From the NCBI GenBank assembly GCA_903838705.1, contig CAILZL010000040.1:62001-126000 (forward strand): a stretch of DNA of 64,000 bases, written 5' to 3'. The stretch is from an uncultured Pseudomonadota bacterium. GTDB lineage: Bacteria > Pseudomonadota > Gammaproteobacteria > Steroidobacterales > Steroidobacteraceae. Shown here piece after piece: positions 51,974 to 62,140 of the stretch. The notes under the pieces are model-generated. The model had not been told where the DNA came from, ran no database searches, and saw only the letters and a program-made list of their open reading frames with translations. Each line of letters opens with the position of its first letter. The first letter of the stretch is position 1. Made by a program: the position numbers and the translations under genes.

Positions 51974-53893
51974 ATGCCTGATCAACCCCTGCGCGTTCTG
52001 TCGCTCATCCCGCCGATGACGCAGCTCAATACGCCATATCCCTCCACGGCGTATCTCACCGGTTTTCTGCGTTCGCGCGAGGTGGACGCCGCACAGGAAG
52101 ACCTGGCGCTGGAACTGGTACTGCAACTGTTCTCAGTGGAAGGACTACAAGCACTGCATGACTGCATGCTTGCCCTGCCAGCACGCAACCATTCCCGGCA
52201 CTTGCAGGACTTCGCAGCGAACTTCCAGCGATACCTTACAACCATCACCGCCACCATCAGTTTCCTGCAGGGTCATGATTCCACCCTGGCACATCGCATC
52301 GTCAGCCGCACTTTCCTGCCTGAAGGGTCGCGCTTTGCGTCACTTGACGCGTATGCAAATGAAGAAGGACATGATCCGCTGGCCTGGGCATTCGGCTCAC
52401 TGGGCGTTCAGGATCGCGCACGGCATCTGGCTACGCTGTACCTGAATGATCTGGCGGATGTGGTACGTGATGCGGTGGATGAACGTTTTGAGTTTGTACG
52501 CTACGGTGAATCACTGGCGCAGAGCCAGCCTACTTTCGAGCCACTGGCGCAGGCTCTCGCAGCCCCGCCTAATCTGATCGACGATATCCTGCAGCAACTG
52601 ACGGTCGCGGCAGTGGATCAGCATCAGCCTGACATGGTGCTGATATCGGTGCCCTTCCCCGGCGCGGTATATGCGGCCTTCCGAATTGCACAGCGTATCA
52701 AGACACATAACGCAGCCATCATCACCGTACTGGGTGGTGGCTATGTAAATACCGAACTACGCGAACTAAGTGAACCGCGAGTATTTGATTACTTTGACTA
52801 TGTCACGCTGGATGATGGTGAGCTGCCGGTGCTTGCCTTGCTTGAACATTTGCAGGGAAAACGCAGTCAGCAGGAACTGGTCCGCACATTTATCCGTTCA
52901 GCCCGCACTCAATCCGTTGAATTCATCAACCACAACGAACCTGACATTCCATTTGCGGAAGTGGGAACACCCACCTGGGATGGCCTGCCTCTGGATCGTT
53001 ACCTTTCCTTGCTGGACATGCTCAACCCCATGCACCGGCTATGGTCGGATGGCCGCTGGAACAAACTCACGGTTGCACATGGCTGCTACTGGAAAAAATG
53101 CAGCTTCTGCGATGTCAGCCTTGATTACATATCACGTTATGAAGCCGCCTCGGCCACCCTGCTGGCTGACCGCATCGAAACCATCATCACGGAAACCGGC
53201 CAGACAGGCTTTCACTTTGTCGATGAAGCCGCGCCACCGAAATCTCTGAAAGCACTTGCGCAGGAATTGCAGCACCGTAATCTCTCGATTTCATGGTGGG
53301 GCAATATCCGTTTTGAAAAGTCGTTCACGCCTGAGCTTTGTCAGTTACTGGCGGATAGCGGCTGCATTGCAATCTCGGGCGGGCTGGAAGTCGCTTCCGA
53401 TCGCCTGCTGAAGCTGATGAAGAAGGGCGTATCTGTTGCCCAGGTAGCACGCGTCACCAAAGCATTTACCGATGCAGGTATTCTGGTGCATGCCTATCTC
53501 ATGTACGGGTTTCCCACTCAAACCGTACAGGACACGGTGGATGCACTGGAGTACGTACGCCAGCTGTTTGCCGAGGGCTGCATTCAGTCAGGGTTCTTTC
53601 ACCGCTTCACCTGCACGGTGCACTCACCTGTCGGCATGCACCCGGAACAGTATGGCGTGCAACTGGTACACCCGCCCCAAACCAGTTTTGCCAGAAACGA
53701 TATCAGCTTCATCGACCCGACCGGCGTGGATCACGATGCACTGGGTATCGCACTGAATAAGGCACTGTATAACTACATGCATGGCATCGGTCTTGAACAG
53801 GATGTACGCAGCTGGTTTACCGGTCACGTTCCGCAAACCACCGTACCCGGCGATTTCATCGCGCGCGCATTGAGCAACACTGACCTGAATTGA
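51974..53893 (+). CDS. B12-binding-type radical SAM protein
   Basis: 639 aa from ATG 51974. The N-terminal region (about 1-330) resembles the B12-binding fold, with LSLIPPMTQLNTPYPS, MVLISVPFPGAVYAAFRIA and VLGGGYVNTEL. The radical SAM domain has GCYWKKCSFCDVS (Cx4Cx2C for the 4Fe-4S cluster) and SISWWGNIRFE, SGGLEVASDRLLKLMKKG and YLMYGFPTQT. B12-dependent members often methylate or rearrange unactivated carbons; the substrate is unknown. No biosynthetic cluster surrounds it. Confidence 0.88.
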   Translation: MPDQPLRVLSLIPPMTQLNTPYPSTAYLTGFLRSREVDAAQEDLALELVLQLFSVEGLQALHDCMLALPARNHSRHLQDFAANFQRYLTTITATISFLQGHDSTLAHRIVSRTFLPEGSRFASLDAYANEEGHDPLAWAFGSLGVQDRARHLATLYLNDLADVVRDAVDERFEFVRYGESLAQSQPTFEPLAQALAAPPNLIDDILQQLTVAAVDQHQPDMVLISVPFPGAVYAAFRIAQRIKTHNAAIITVLGGGYVNTELRELSEPRVFDYFDYVTLDDGELPVLALLEHLQGKRSQQELVRTFIRSARTQSVEFINHNEPDIPFAEVGTPTWDGLPLDRYLSLLDMLNPMHRLWSDGRWNKLTVAHGCYWKKCSFCDVSLDYISRYEAASATLLADRIETIITETGQTGFHFVDEAAPPKSLKALAQELQHRNLSISWWGNIRFEKSFTPELCQLLADSGCIAISGGLEVASDRLLKLMKKGVSVAQVARVTKAFTDAGILVHAYLMYGFPTQTVQDTVDALEYVRQLFAEGCIQSGFFHRFTCTVHSPVGMHPEQYGVQLVHPPQTSFARNDISFIDPTGVDHDALGIALNKALYNYMHGIGLEQDVRSWFTGHVPQTTVPGDFIARALSNTDLN

Positions 53894-53971
53894 CAGCAAG
53901 CTCTCAGATTCGCTGGCTATTTGGTGAAGGCTCACGGAATAATGCGCAGCCTTTAAACCTGCCCGTAAGCC

Positions 53972-54685
53972 ATGACCGACAACGATTCTGTAACCAGCGA
54001 ACCTGAAAACCTCAAGCATCGCCGTATCCGCAGTTTTGTGCTGCGCATGGGGCGCATGACCGCAGGCCAGCAACGCGCGCTAGATGCACTCTGGCCACGC
54101 TTCGGCATCGAGTACACCACTGACTCACTGAATCTGGATGAGGTATTCGGTCGCCATGCACCGCGCATGATCGAGATCGGTTTCGGCACAGGTGAAGCAC
54201 TGTGCGCTTATGCGCAAGCCCACCCTGAAGTGGATTGCCTTGGTATTGAAGTGCATCGACCCGGTGCCGGACATCTGTTATTGCAGGTCGAACAGTATGG
54301 CATCAGCAATGTGCGCGCCAGCTGTCATGATGCCGTGGAAGTACTCACGCACCAGCTTGTTCCCGCCAGCATTGATGCAGTACACATTTTCTTTCCTGAC
54401 CCCTGGCACAAGGCACGGCATCATAAAAGACGCCTGATCCAGCCTGTATTTGCAGATCTGCTGGCGCGTGTACTCAAACCCGGCGGCATATTGCGACTGG
54501 CCACTGACTGGCAGCATTACGCCGAGCACATGCGCGCGGTGCTGGATGTTCATCCGTCTTTCACCAATGTCGCCGATGACACCGGCTACATGCCCAGACC
54601 GGATGATCGTCCTCTCACCCGTTTTGAACGCCGTGGCCATCGCCTCGGTCATGGTGTGTGGGACATGGCTTATCAGCGTCGCTGA
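53972..54685 (+). CDS. trmB: tRNA (guanine-N7-)-methyltransferase
   Basis: Makes m7G46 in the tRNA variable loop. 237 aa. SAM motif EIGFGTGEAL, GIEVHRPG, the catalytic FFPDPWHKARHHKRRL and the C-terminal ATDWQHYAEHM and TRFERRGHRLGHGVWD are all present. Confidence 0.97.
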   Translation: MTDNDSVTSEPENLKHRRIRSFVLRMGRMTAGQQRALDALWPRFGIEYTTDSLNLDEVFGRHAPRMIEIGFGTGEALCAYAQAHPEVDCLGIEVHRPGAGHLLLQVEQYGISNVRASCHDAVEVLTHQLVPASIDAVHIFFPDPWHKARHHKRRLIQPVFADLLARVLKPGGILRLATDWQHYAEHMRAVLDVHPSFTNVADDTGYMPRPDDRPLTRFERRGHRLGHGVWDMAYQRR

Positions 54686-54729
54686 AACACTGACCTGACT
54701 CATCACGCAATAAGGCCTGCACTCCAGTC

Positions 54730-55962
54730 ATGTCCACCGACACGCCTTCCCCGGTCAACAGAAAAATAGGCTTTGTTGAATTTCTGGTACTGGCCGCAGC
54801 CTTGATGGCCTGTCAGGCTCTCGCCATTGATGCGATGTTGCCCGCCCTGCCCACCATCGCCGCTGCCTTTAATGTGGACAACGAGAATCATGCGCAGTGG
54901 GTGGTGACCGCCTATGTAGCCGGCATGGGCTGCGGGCAATTGTTCTGGGGTGTGCTCTCGGATCGCTTCGGACGTCGGCCTGTATTGCTGACAGGCTTAT
55001 CGCTATATGTTCTGGCCGCATTGCTCGCTGGCTACTCAAACAGCTTTACAGGATTACTCGGCTGGCGCTATGTGCACGGACTGGCGGCTGCATGTGTGGT
55101 GGTGTCACGCTCGGTGATCCGCGACCTGTATTCAGGCCGCCAGATGGCGCGCATAATGTCGCTGACCTTCATCGTATTTATCATGGTGCCTATCATGGCA
55201 CCTACAATCGGTCAGGGCATTCTGCAACTGGCTCCCTGGCGCTATCTGTTTGTGCTGTTCAGCGTGTATGGCGCTACGGTGTGGACATGGGTGCTGCTGC
55301 GTCTGCCGGAGACTCTGCATCCGGAATACAGACTCACACTCACCGTGACGCATATGGCGCAATCCGCCAGAAGAGTAGTGAATGATCGTGCCTCGGTGTT
55401 TTACACGCTTTCAGTGGCTGTGATATTCGGCTCAATGATCGGCTACATCGGTATGGTGCAACAGATTTTCGCCGGGGTATTTCATCGACCCGGCCTGATG
55501 CCAACCATGTTTGCGGTATGCGCAGGGTCCATGGGTGTGACCTCGTTCATCAATTCACGTATCGTGGAACGGATTGGCATGCGTAGAGTGTCGCAAACAG
55601 GCTTGCTGCTGTTCATCACGCTCAGCAGTACGCACGCATTGATCGCGGCACTGGGTATGGAAACATTAACTACCTTCGTCATGCTGCAAGCAGCCACCAT
55701 GAGCTGTATGGGTTTGATGGTTGCCAACTTCGGTACCATGGCAATGGAGTCGATGGCATCAGTCGCCGGTATTGCAGCCTCGTTTCAGGGGTTTGTCAGC
55801 ACCACCGGCGGTGCCCTGGTCGGCGCGCTGATCGGCCGTCAGTTCAACAACTCTACCGTGCCGCTGGCCACGGGTGCTGCACTGTGTGGTCTGCTTGCAT
55901 TTTCGTTTGTCATGATTGCAGAGAGAGGCCGACTGTTCCGCCCGCACCATTCGGCAGGTTGA
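54730..55962 (+). CDS. Bcr/CflA-family MFS exporter
   Basis: 410 aa with 12 predicted membrane helices. LAIDAMLPALPTIAAAF in helix 1 and the motif GVLSDRFGRRPVLLTGL between helices 2 and 3 mark the Bcr/CflA branch of drug:H+ antiporters. RYVHGLAAACVVVSRSVIRDLYSG is typical as well. Substrate unknown. It lies 44 bp after trmB. Confidence 0.9.
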   Translation: MSTDTPSPVNRKIGFVEFLVLAAALMACQALAIDAMLPALPTIAAAFNVDNENHAQWVVTAYVAGMGCGQLFWGVLSDRFGRRPVLLTGLSLYVLAALLAGYSNSFTGLLGWRYVHGLAAACVVVSRSVIRDLYSGRQMARIMSLTFIVFIMVPIMAPTIGQGILQLAPWRYLFVLFSVYGATVWTWVLLRLPETLHPEYRLTLTVTHMAQSARRVVNDRASVFYTLSVAVIFGSMIGYIGMVQQIFAGVFHRPGLMPTMFAVCAGSMGVTSFINSRIVERIGMRRVSQTGLLLFITLSSTHALIAALGMETLTTFVMLQAATMSCMGLMVANFGTMAMESMASVAGIAASFQGFVSTTGGALVGALIGRQFNNSTVPLATGAALCGLLAFSFVMIAERGRLFRPHHSAG

Positions 55963-56073
55963 AGAAAAGTGAACACCGGTCATTAAGGGTAATTGCCGGT
56001 GTATAGTCACGATGAATGGCGCACCCCGCCATCCGGTACCGGGTTTTCAATTTACTCAGCAAGAGCAAACTCC

Positions 56074-56646
56074 ATGAATCGTCTGACCCTGATCTGCTGC
56101 CTGTCAGCACTTGCATTGCCAGCCCATGCCGCCTTGAAAACAGGCGACACTGCACCTGACTTCACCACTCAGGCATCGCTCGCAGGCAAAGCCTTTACCT
56201 ATTCGTTGAAGACAGAACTGAAGAAGGGACCAGTGGTCGTGTATTTCTATCCTTCGGCCTACACCGGCGGCTGCAACCTTCAGGCACACACCTTCGCTGA
56301 GAACAAGGAAAAATTTGATGCCGCAGGCGTAAGCATCGTCGGGGTATCGCTCGACAGCATTTCACGCCTGAATGATTTTTCAGCCGACCCGAGTTATTGC
56401 GCTGGCAAGATCTCGGTGGCTTCTGATGCTGATGGCAAGATCGCAAAGTCATACGATCTGACCATCAAGGCAGCCAATGAAACCGCTAAAGATTCACGCG
56501 GTATCGAAATCGGCCACGGCTTTGCAGAACGCACCACCTTCATCGTCACACCTGATGGAAAAGTAGCCGAAACCATCGGTGGCCTGACACCAGTAGAAAA
56601 CGTTGAGAAAGCATTAGCGGCAGCGCGCAAGCTGACTGCAAAGTAA
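56074..56646 (+). CDS. secreted peroxiredoxin
   Basis: 190 aa from ATG 56074. A signal peptide (about 1-19, ending LPAHA) sends it to the periplasm. The peroxidatic Cys is C67 in PSAYTGGCNLQAH (PxxxTxxC). A candidate resolving Cys is C109 in DPSYCAGK, 42 residues on, further than the five-residue gap of classical PrxQ. SVASDADGKIAKSYDL and AERTTFIVTPDGKVAE complete the fold. It reduces peroxides at the expense of an unknown periplasmic thiol donor. Confidence 0.88.
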   Translation: MNRLTLICCLSALALPAHAALKTGDTAPDFTTQASLAGKAFTYSLKTELKKGPVVVYFYPSAYTGGCNLQAHTFAENKEKFDAAGVSIVGVSLDSISRLNDFSADPSYCAGKISVASDADGKIAKSYDLTIKAANETAKDSRGIEIGHGFAERTTFIVTPDGKVAETIGGLTPVENVEKALAAARKLTAK

Positions 56647-56660
56647 AGCTGGCAATTGAA

Positions 56661-56687
56661 GAGACACGGTCTCGTGGACTGTGTCTC
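56661..56687. repeat. hairpin GAGACACGGT-N7-ACTGTGTCTC
   Basis: A 10-bp stem with one wobble, 15 bp after the peroxiredoxin stop. Neither side has a good T-run, so it is at best a weak terminator or a transcript-end stabiliser. Confidence 0.4.
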
Positions 56688-56970
56688 CATTCAATAGAAA
56701 AATTCAGGCTACAACAGACCTGATTACTGATATCAGCCCGGGTTCACGGCATCGCAAGTGCTGCCATTGCAGCCATTCCTCATTGTTGTACCCGGTAATT
56801 CTGTTTTAACTTGAATGATGGCGCACATAGGTCTACAACATGTCCCGGTCGAGCGTATTTCAAAACCAACATGAGTGTGCCGGTACGCAGCAGATCTGAC
56901 TGCGCAGTGACTCACTTGGGCTGGCTTCTCCAGATTTTCATCGGGGTTAAACCCATACGGAGGATCACCC
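56688..56970. other. gap between peroxiredoxin and DUF6763 genes
   Basis: About 280 bp with no credible gene. A minus-strand frame through it ends in a Cys-containing NGSTCDAVNPG that faintly recalls a pilin C-terminus, but its upstream half runs antisense through the DUF6763 gene. The DUF6763 ribosome-binding site GGAGG is at the right edge. Confidence 0.45.
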
Positions 56971-57294
56971 ATGAACTTAGTGAAACCGATAGTAGGCGAC
57001 TGGTACAAAGCCAGTGAAGGCGAACTGTTTGAAGTGGTCGCCCTGGATGCCGATGACCAGACCATTGAAGTGCAATACTTCGATGGCACGCTGGAAGAGT
57101 TTGATGGCGACGACTGGCTCGCGCTGTCACCACAGCCCGCCGAACCTCCGGAAGACTGGACCGGCTCACTGGATGTCGAACCCGAAGATCATGACGATGA
57201 AGACTCCGAACCCAGCACCACGCCGGCGTGGCTGGGTACCGGCCATCTTGATCGCAATGAAGCGGGTGGTTACTCGGAAGTGCCGCTTAACTAG
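56971..57294 (+). CDS. DUF6763-family acidic protein
   Basis: 107 aa. A small beta-domain (KPIVGDWYKASEGELFEVVALDADDQTIEVQYFDGTLEEF, quoted only in part as VGDWYKASEGELFEV) is followed by an acidic disordered tail (EPEDHDDEDSEP). The domain matches the DUF6763 layout as I remember it; the function is unknown. A strong GGAGG precedes the ATG. Confidence 0.8.
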   Translation: MNLVKPIVGDWYKASEGELFEVVALDADDQTIEVQYFDGTLEEFDGDDWLALSPQPAEPPEDWTGSLDVEPEDHDDEDSEPSTTPAWLGTGHLDRNEAGGYSEVPLN

Positions 57295-57327
57295 CGTACC
57301 GGGTGAAGCAAGGCGCGCCTGCTGCTG

Positions 57328-58716
57328 TTACGCAGCCGGCTTGCGGACAAACCGTTCCGGCGCATACTTGCTCAACCAGAACAACAGAATAAGTCCGGGC
57401 ACACTAAGAAACGCGGTGTAGATGAAAAAGCGCGGATAGCCCAGCGCTTCAACCACAAACCCGGACAATCCCAGCAACAGCTTGCCGGGCAAGGCATACA
57501 ACGAAGACAGCACTGCATACTGCGTAGCGGTATAGCGTGCGCTGGTCAGGCTGGACATGAAGGCGATCAGGGCTGTGCCATGAATCCCCAGTGCGAGATT
57601 ATCCAGACTGTTCACGATGGCGAGTCCGGCAACATCATCACTGCCTGAGGCTGCGAGAATCGCAAATGCCAGGTTTGAACACATCACAGCAATGCTGCCG
57701 GCAATCAGGGCACGGCGCAGCCCCAGCCTGGCAATCACAGTGCCACCGATCAGCACACCAGCCAGTGCGGAAATCACACCAAAGCCTTTCACTACAGCGG
57801 CGATCTGTTTCAAGGTGAAACCCTGATCCAGATAAAAGGGGTTGGCCATTACACCCATGGCGTAATCAGTAAGACGATAGGTACTGATGAAACCGAAGAT
57901 CAGCACAGCGAGATTGATTCCAAGCCGGGTAAAGAAATCAATGATGGGACAGATTACTGCACCCAGAAACCACGATCCTGCTGCTTGCAGCCAGCCGGGC
58001 AGATGGCTGTTCCGCTTTACCCAGTCAATCACACGAGCTTCCTGAAGGATTGATAACTCCTCGACACGCGGATGAGGCTCGCTGACGCACAGCGTTGTAA
58101 TCACACCCACACCCATCATCATCGCCATAGTGCTGTACGAAGCACGCCAGCTCACATCTGCTGCAATCCACAGCGCACCGGCACTGGCTACCATCAAGGC
58201 AACGCGATAACCCATCTGATACGCAGCGGCCATGCCGCCCTGTAGTTCCAGTGGCGCCGCTTCTATACGCCAGGCATCCACAACAATATCCTGTGTTGCG
58301 GCACAGAAAGCGATGAACAAGGTACCGAGCACTACCGAACTGATGCTGGCTGCAGGGTCAAGATGTGCCACATGGAACAGACCCGCACCCACACCACATT
58401 GCGCCAGCAGCATCCAGCTGCGCCGGCGTCCCAATAGCCGTGTGATCAACGGCAAGGGCATACGATCAACAATCGGTGCCCACAGGAACTTGATGGAATA
58501 CACCAGCCCCACCCAGCCCAGCATGCCGATGGTGGCCCTATCAATACCCGCCTGCCTTAACCACGCCGATAAGGTGGAGAACACCAGCATGAAGGGCAGC
58601 CCGGCAGAGAAGCCCAGCAGCAGCATGGCAAGCACGCGCGGGTTGCGATAAATCTGAATCGCCTGCCACCAGCCACGCAGCCATCCGGATTTCTTTTCAC
58701 TCTTGTTGTCAGTCAT
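57328..58716 (-). CDS. ampG: AmpG-family muropeptide permease
   Basis: 462 aa from ATG 58716. Twelve membrane helices with the AmpG motifs [37 protein letters not shown] and [20 protein letters not shown]-like (seen as [14 protein letters not shown]). It takes GlcNAc-anhydroMurNAc peptides back into the cytosol for wall recycling. The upstream region is shared with pyrE, read in the other direction. Confidence 0.92.
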   Translation of the reverse strand: MTDNKSEKKSGWLRGWWQAIQIYRNPRVLAMLLLGFSAGLPFMLVFSTLSAWLRQAGIDRATIGMLGWVGLVYSIKFLWAPIVDRMPLPLITRLLGRRRSWMLLAQCGVGAGLFHVAHLDPAASISSVVLGTLFIAFCAATQDIVVDAWRIEAAPLELQGGMAAAYQMGYRVALMVASAGALWIAADVSWRASYSTMAMMMGVGVITTLCVSEPHPRVEELSILQEARVIDWVKRNSHLPGWLQAAGSWFLGAVICPIIDFFTRLGINLAVLIFGFISTYRLTDYAMGVMANPFYLDQGFTLKQIAAVVKGFGVISALAGVLIGGTVIARLGLRRALIAGSIAVMCSNLAFAILAASGSDDVAGLAIVNSLDNLALGIHGTALIAFMSSLTSARYTATQYAVLSSLYALPGKLLLGLSGFVVEALGYPRFFIYTAFLSVPGLILLFWLSKYAPERFVRKPAA

Positions 58717-58838
58717 GCGTTCACTCCAGAGGCGGCCCGTCAGGTGCGACCGGCGCGGAGTATACGAACTGGCATCGCCCAGTGTCTTCCGGCTTGCAAC
58801 TTCCGTTACCATTCGCCGCCACATTACTGGACATTGTC

Positions 58839-59495
58839 ATGACAGAATCCGCTGCATCCACCAGTTCATCTGCATTCGTCGCTTTCTGCCTGAAACTGGG
58901 CGTACTGCGTTTCGGCAGTTTCATCTTGAAGTCCGGACGGCAAAGTCCCTACTTTTTCAACGCAGGGTTGTTCAACAGTGGCCAGGCTATCGCACAGCTG
59001 GGGCGGTTCTATGCACAGGCAGTGATGCAGTCAGATATCGCACACGACATGCTATTCGGCCCGGCCTACAAAGGCATTCCACTGGTCACCACTACTGCGG
59101 TAGCACTGGCTGACCAGCATCACCGCGACCTGCCCTGGGCGTTCAACCGCAAGGAAGCCAAGGCACACGGTGAAGGCGGCAGTATTGTCGGCGCCCCACT
59201 GAAAGGTCGTGTACTGATCGTGGATGATGTGATCACTGCCGGTACGGCAATCCGGGAGTCAGTCGAAATCATTAAGGCAGCAGGTGCCACACCAGCAGGT
59301 ATCGTGCTTGCATTGGACCGTCAGGAAAAAGGCAACTCGGAGTTATCTGCGGTACAGGAAATTGAACAGCAATACGGCTTGCCGGTGACCAGCATCATCA
59401 AACTGGCCGATCTGATCGAGCATCTGCGCGCCAGCACGGATTCACAGGCTACGCTCGCAGCGGTACAGCAGTACCGTGATCAATATGGGATTTGA
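58839..59495 (+). CDS. pyrE: orotate phosphoribosyltransferase
   Basis: Makes OMP from orotate and PRPP in pyrimidine synthesis. 218 aa from ATG 58839. [13 protein letters not shown], the catalytic-loop Lys/His region [12 protein letters not shown] and the PRPP motif [13 protein letters not shown] are intact. Confidence 0.97.
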   Translation: MTESAASTSSSAFVAFCLKLGVLRFGSFILKSGRQSPYFFNAGLFNSGQAIAQLGRFYAQAVMQSDIAHDMLFGPAYKGIPLVTTTAVALADQHHRDLPWAFNRKEAKAHGEGGSIVGAPLKGRVLIVDDVITAGTAIRESVEIIKAAGATPAGIVLALDRQEKGNSELSAVQEIEQQYGLPVTSIIKLADLIEHLRASTDSQATLAAVQQYRDQYGI

Positions 59496-59631
59496 GACCG
59501 TTGGGTACCTGCCCGCTACACCTCGACTGGGAGCCAGCTCACGTTTAGCGGGGCAGGGCTTGGCATAATGGCCCGGCACTGAGGCAGAATCTGCTTATCC
59601 AAACCCGGCTCCTGTACATCGCAAGCACACT

Positions 59632-60258
59632 ATGAAACATCCAATTGCCTGTTTGCTGATCAGCCTGATGACAATGAGTGCTGCAGTGGCAGCCAGCAGC
59701 GGCGGCCACGAAGCCCTGTTCCGCTGCCGTGATGCAAAAGGTCAGACCTTTTTCGGCGACCGCATGCCCGAGGAATGCCAGAATCTGGACACCGAGGTAT
59801 TAAGCGAAAGCGGCAACGTGCTGCGGGTGATTGATGGTACGGCAACACGTGCAGCCAAAGCACAGAACAAAAGCGCCGAAGATGCAGCGAAGAAGCTTCG
59901 CGCCGACGCAGCCATGCATGATCGTATGCTGGTGGAAGCCTATCTGTCTGTCACAGAAATTGAACAGTTACGGGATCAGCGCATTGCACTGGTCGAATCC
60001 CAGATTCATCTGGATGAGCAGAATCTCAAAGCCCTGCAGGATCGTGAACAACGTCTGCTGCGTCAGGCGACGCGCTATCTGCCATACAAGACGGATGGCA
60101 AGGCACTACCCGAGAATGTCATTGAAGACATGGTCAATGTAGTGAACAACAGGCAGGTTACTCAGGACCGAATTGCGGCGAAACAGACCGAAGAACAGGA
60201 ACTGAAAACAAAATTCGCCAGCGACATCAAACGTTTCAGAGAATTGAAAGGACAGTAA
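59632..60258 (+). CDS. secreted DUF4124-domain protein with coiled coil
   Basis: 208 aa. A signal peptide (about 1-22, ending AVAAS) leads to a short DUF4124 domain (ALFRCRDAKGQTFFGDRMP, with a Cys pair C31/C48). The rest is helical and charged with a probable coiled coil (about 95-205). It differs from the DUF4124 protein at 14.6 kb beyond the domain. Periplasmic, function unknown. It converges with dut. Confidence 0.8.
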   Translation: MKHPIACLLISLMTMSAAVAASSGGHEALFRCRDAKGQTFFGDRMPEECQNLDTEVLSESGNVLRVIDGTATRAAKAQNKSAEDAAKKLRADAAMHDRMLVEAYLSVTEIEQLRDQRIALVESQIHLDEQNLKALQDREQRLLRQATRYLPYKTDGKALPENVIEDMVNVVNNRQVTQDRIAAKQTEEQELKTKFASDIKRFRELKGQ

Positions 60259-60273
60259 TTGCCGGAATGGAAT

Positions 60274-60738
60274 TCATCCCCGTCCTGAACTGCCGAAGCC
60301 ACCCTCACCGCGTTGCGTGGCAACAAATTCATCCACCACTTCAAACTGCACCTGCGCCACCGGCACCACTACCAGCTGAGCAATACGTTCGCCGGGGTTG
60401 ATAGTGAAAGCGGTCTGGCCACGATTCCAGCACGATACAAACAACTGCCCCTGATAATCCGAATCAATCAGCCCCACCAGATTGCCGAGCACAATCCCAT
60501 GCTTGTGACCCAGACCTGAGCGCGGCAGGACAATTGCGGCATACCCCGGATCAGCGAGATACACGGCAATACCGCTGGGAATCAGCTGCGTCTCGCCCGG
60601 CCTTATCTCAATTGGCCCCTCCACCATGGCACGCAGATCCACGCCTGCAGAACCTTCGGTCGCATACTGAGGCAGGGGGAAATCACGGCCAATTCGCGGA
60701 TCAAGAATGCGAAGCTGAACTCGTTGAGGATGGGCCAT
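60274..60738 (-). CDS. dut: dUTP pyrophosphatase
   Basis: Cleaves dUTP to dUMP, limiting uracil in DNA. 154 aa. The five trimeric dUTPase motifs are seen: [10 protein letters not shown] (1), [10 protein letters not shown] (2), [11 protein letters not shown] (3), [13 protein letters not shown] (4), and [10 protein letters not shown] (5). It is preceded by coaBC on the same strand, the common gammaproteobacterial order. Confidence 0.97.
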   Translation of the reverse strand: MAHPQRVQLRILDPRIGRDFPLPQYATEGSAGVDLRAMVEGPIEIRPGETQLIPSGIAVYLADPGYAAIVLPRSGLGHKHGIVLGNLVGLIDSDYQGQLFVSCWNRGQTAFTINPGERIAQLVVVPVAQVQFEVVDEFVATQRGEGGFGSSGRG

Positions 60739-60775
60739 GTCTGTCTTTTATTCTGGTTAGGAAATCAAACGTTAA

Positions 60776-61990
60776 TCAAGCAGATGCTGATTGAGTGGCG
60801 CGATACCGTTCGGCAATCAGTTGTACCAGCTGTCCGGCAAGATCGCGCTTGCTGCACAGACACAACTCCTGCCGGCCGCCATTCCAGTACACGGTCAGCG
60901 CATTATCATCCTTGTCAAAGGCCAGACCATCACCCACCTTGTTGGCAGCAATCATGTCCAGACGTTTGCCGGCAAGCTTCACCAGCGCATTGCGTTCAAC
61001 ATCATCGGTTTCTGCTGCAAAGCCCACCAGAAATGGACGCTTCTCGTTGGCGCTGATCGTGGCAAGGATATCGGGAGTGCGCGCCAGCTCCAGCGAAAGT
61101 GAAGCAGCGCTCTTCTTGATTTTCCTGCTGGCAACGTTTGCTGCGCAGTAATCCGATACTGCCGCAGTGGCAACCAATATCTGCGCATCGCCAATGCGGG
61201 ATTGCACTGCTGCAAGCATGTCTGCTGCACTCTCCACATTCATGCGTTCAATACCTGCGGGCGTCATCAGATGCACGGGGCCACTGACCAGCACCACCTC
61301 TGCACCCGCAGCATACAGCGCTTCTGCTACTGCAAATCCCATCTTGCCTGAGCTGCGGTTGGTAATGAAACGGACTGGATCAATGCGTTCCCGTGTAGGC
61401 CCTGCTGTCACCAGCGCCTTCACGCCCGCCAGCAGATCAGTTCTTTGTACCGGCAGCATATAACCTGCCAATTCGAGTGGCTCCAGCATGCGTCCCAGCC
61501 CCACATCGCCACAGGCCTGCTCGCCTGCAGCTGGCCCAAGTACTCGCACGCCCCGCCGCTTGAGCAACTCCACATTAGCCTGTGTTGCAGGATGTGCCCA
61601 CATGGCCTGATTCATCGCAGGTGCAATTGAGACAGGCGCCTGTGTTGCCAGACATAAGGTGCTGAGCAGATCTCCTGCCAGACCATGTGCCAGCTGTGCA
61701 ATGAAATCTGCAGTCGCGGGTGCGATGAGAATTTCATCCGCCCAGCGCGCCAATTCGATATGCCCCATGGCCGCTTCAGCAGCGTGATCCCATAACTCGC
61801 TGCGCACTGGCAAACCCGACACGGCCTGCAGAGTCTGTTCGGTAATGAACTCACGCGCACCACGCGTCATCACCACGTGCACCTGCGCACCTTGTTCGCG
61901 CAAACGTCGAACCAGATCCGGGCACTTGTATGCGGCAATGCCGCCCGTTATGCCCAGCAGGATATTGCGTGAAGGTTTTGAGGATTTCAT
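60776..61990 (-). CDS. coaBC: bifunctional phosphopantothenoylcysteine synthetase/decarboxylase
   Basis: 404 aa. The N-terminal flavoprotein CoaC half (about 1-185) has GITGGIAAYK, the PAMNQAMW motif and ACGDVGLGRM with the catalytic Cys. The C-terminal CoaB half (about 190-400) has VTAGPTRERIDPVRFITNRSSGKMG (seen as TAGPTRERIDPVRFITN) and AAVSDY. It makes 4'-phosphopantetheine for CoA. 37 bp before dut and likely co-transcribed. Confidence 0.97.
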   Translation of the reverse strand: MKSSKPSRNILLGITGGIAAYKCPDLVRRLREQGAQVHVVMTRGAREFITEQTLQAVSGLPVRSELWDHAAEAAMGHIELARWADEILIAPATADFIAQLAHGLAGDLLSTLCLATQAPVSIAPAMNQAMWAHPATQANVELLKRRGVRVLGPAAGEQACGDVGLGRMLEPLELAGYMLPVQRTDLLAGVKALVTAGPTRERIDPVRFITNRSSGKMGFAVAEALYAAGAEVVLVSGPVHLMTPAGIERMNVESAADMLAAVQSRIGDAQILVATAAVSDYCAANVASRKIKKSAASLSLELARTPDILATISANEKRPFLVGFAAETDDVERNALVKLAGKRLDMIAANKVGDGLAFDKDDNALTVYWNGGRQELCLCSKRDLAGQLVQLIAERYRATQSASA

Positions 61991-62140
61991 GAGTCTGGAT
62001 TATTGCCAGTGCATGCGCATACCAGCAAACAGCCAATAGGCATCTGCTAATGGCATATCTGGCATTTAGCCCCAGATATGCGTGATTGATCACGCCTGCG
62101 ACTGCAGCAGACTGCCTGCCCGTCCAGAGAGCAGCATGGC

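Noticed and set aside
56733-57089. minus-strand frame ending in a pilin-like NGSTCDAVNPG
   Set aside because: Its first third is antisense to the DUF6763 gene and the rest has no pilin N-terminus; the resemblance is too short to claim a pilin remnant.
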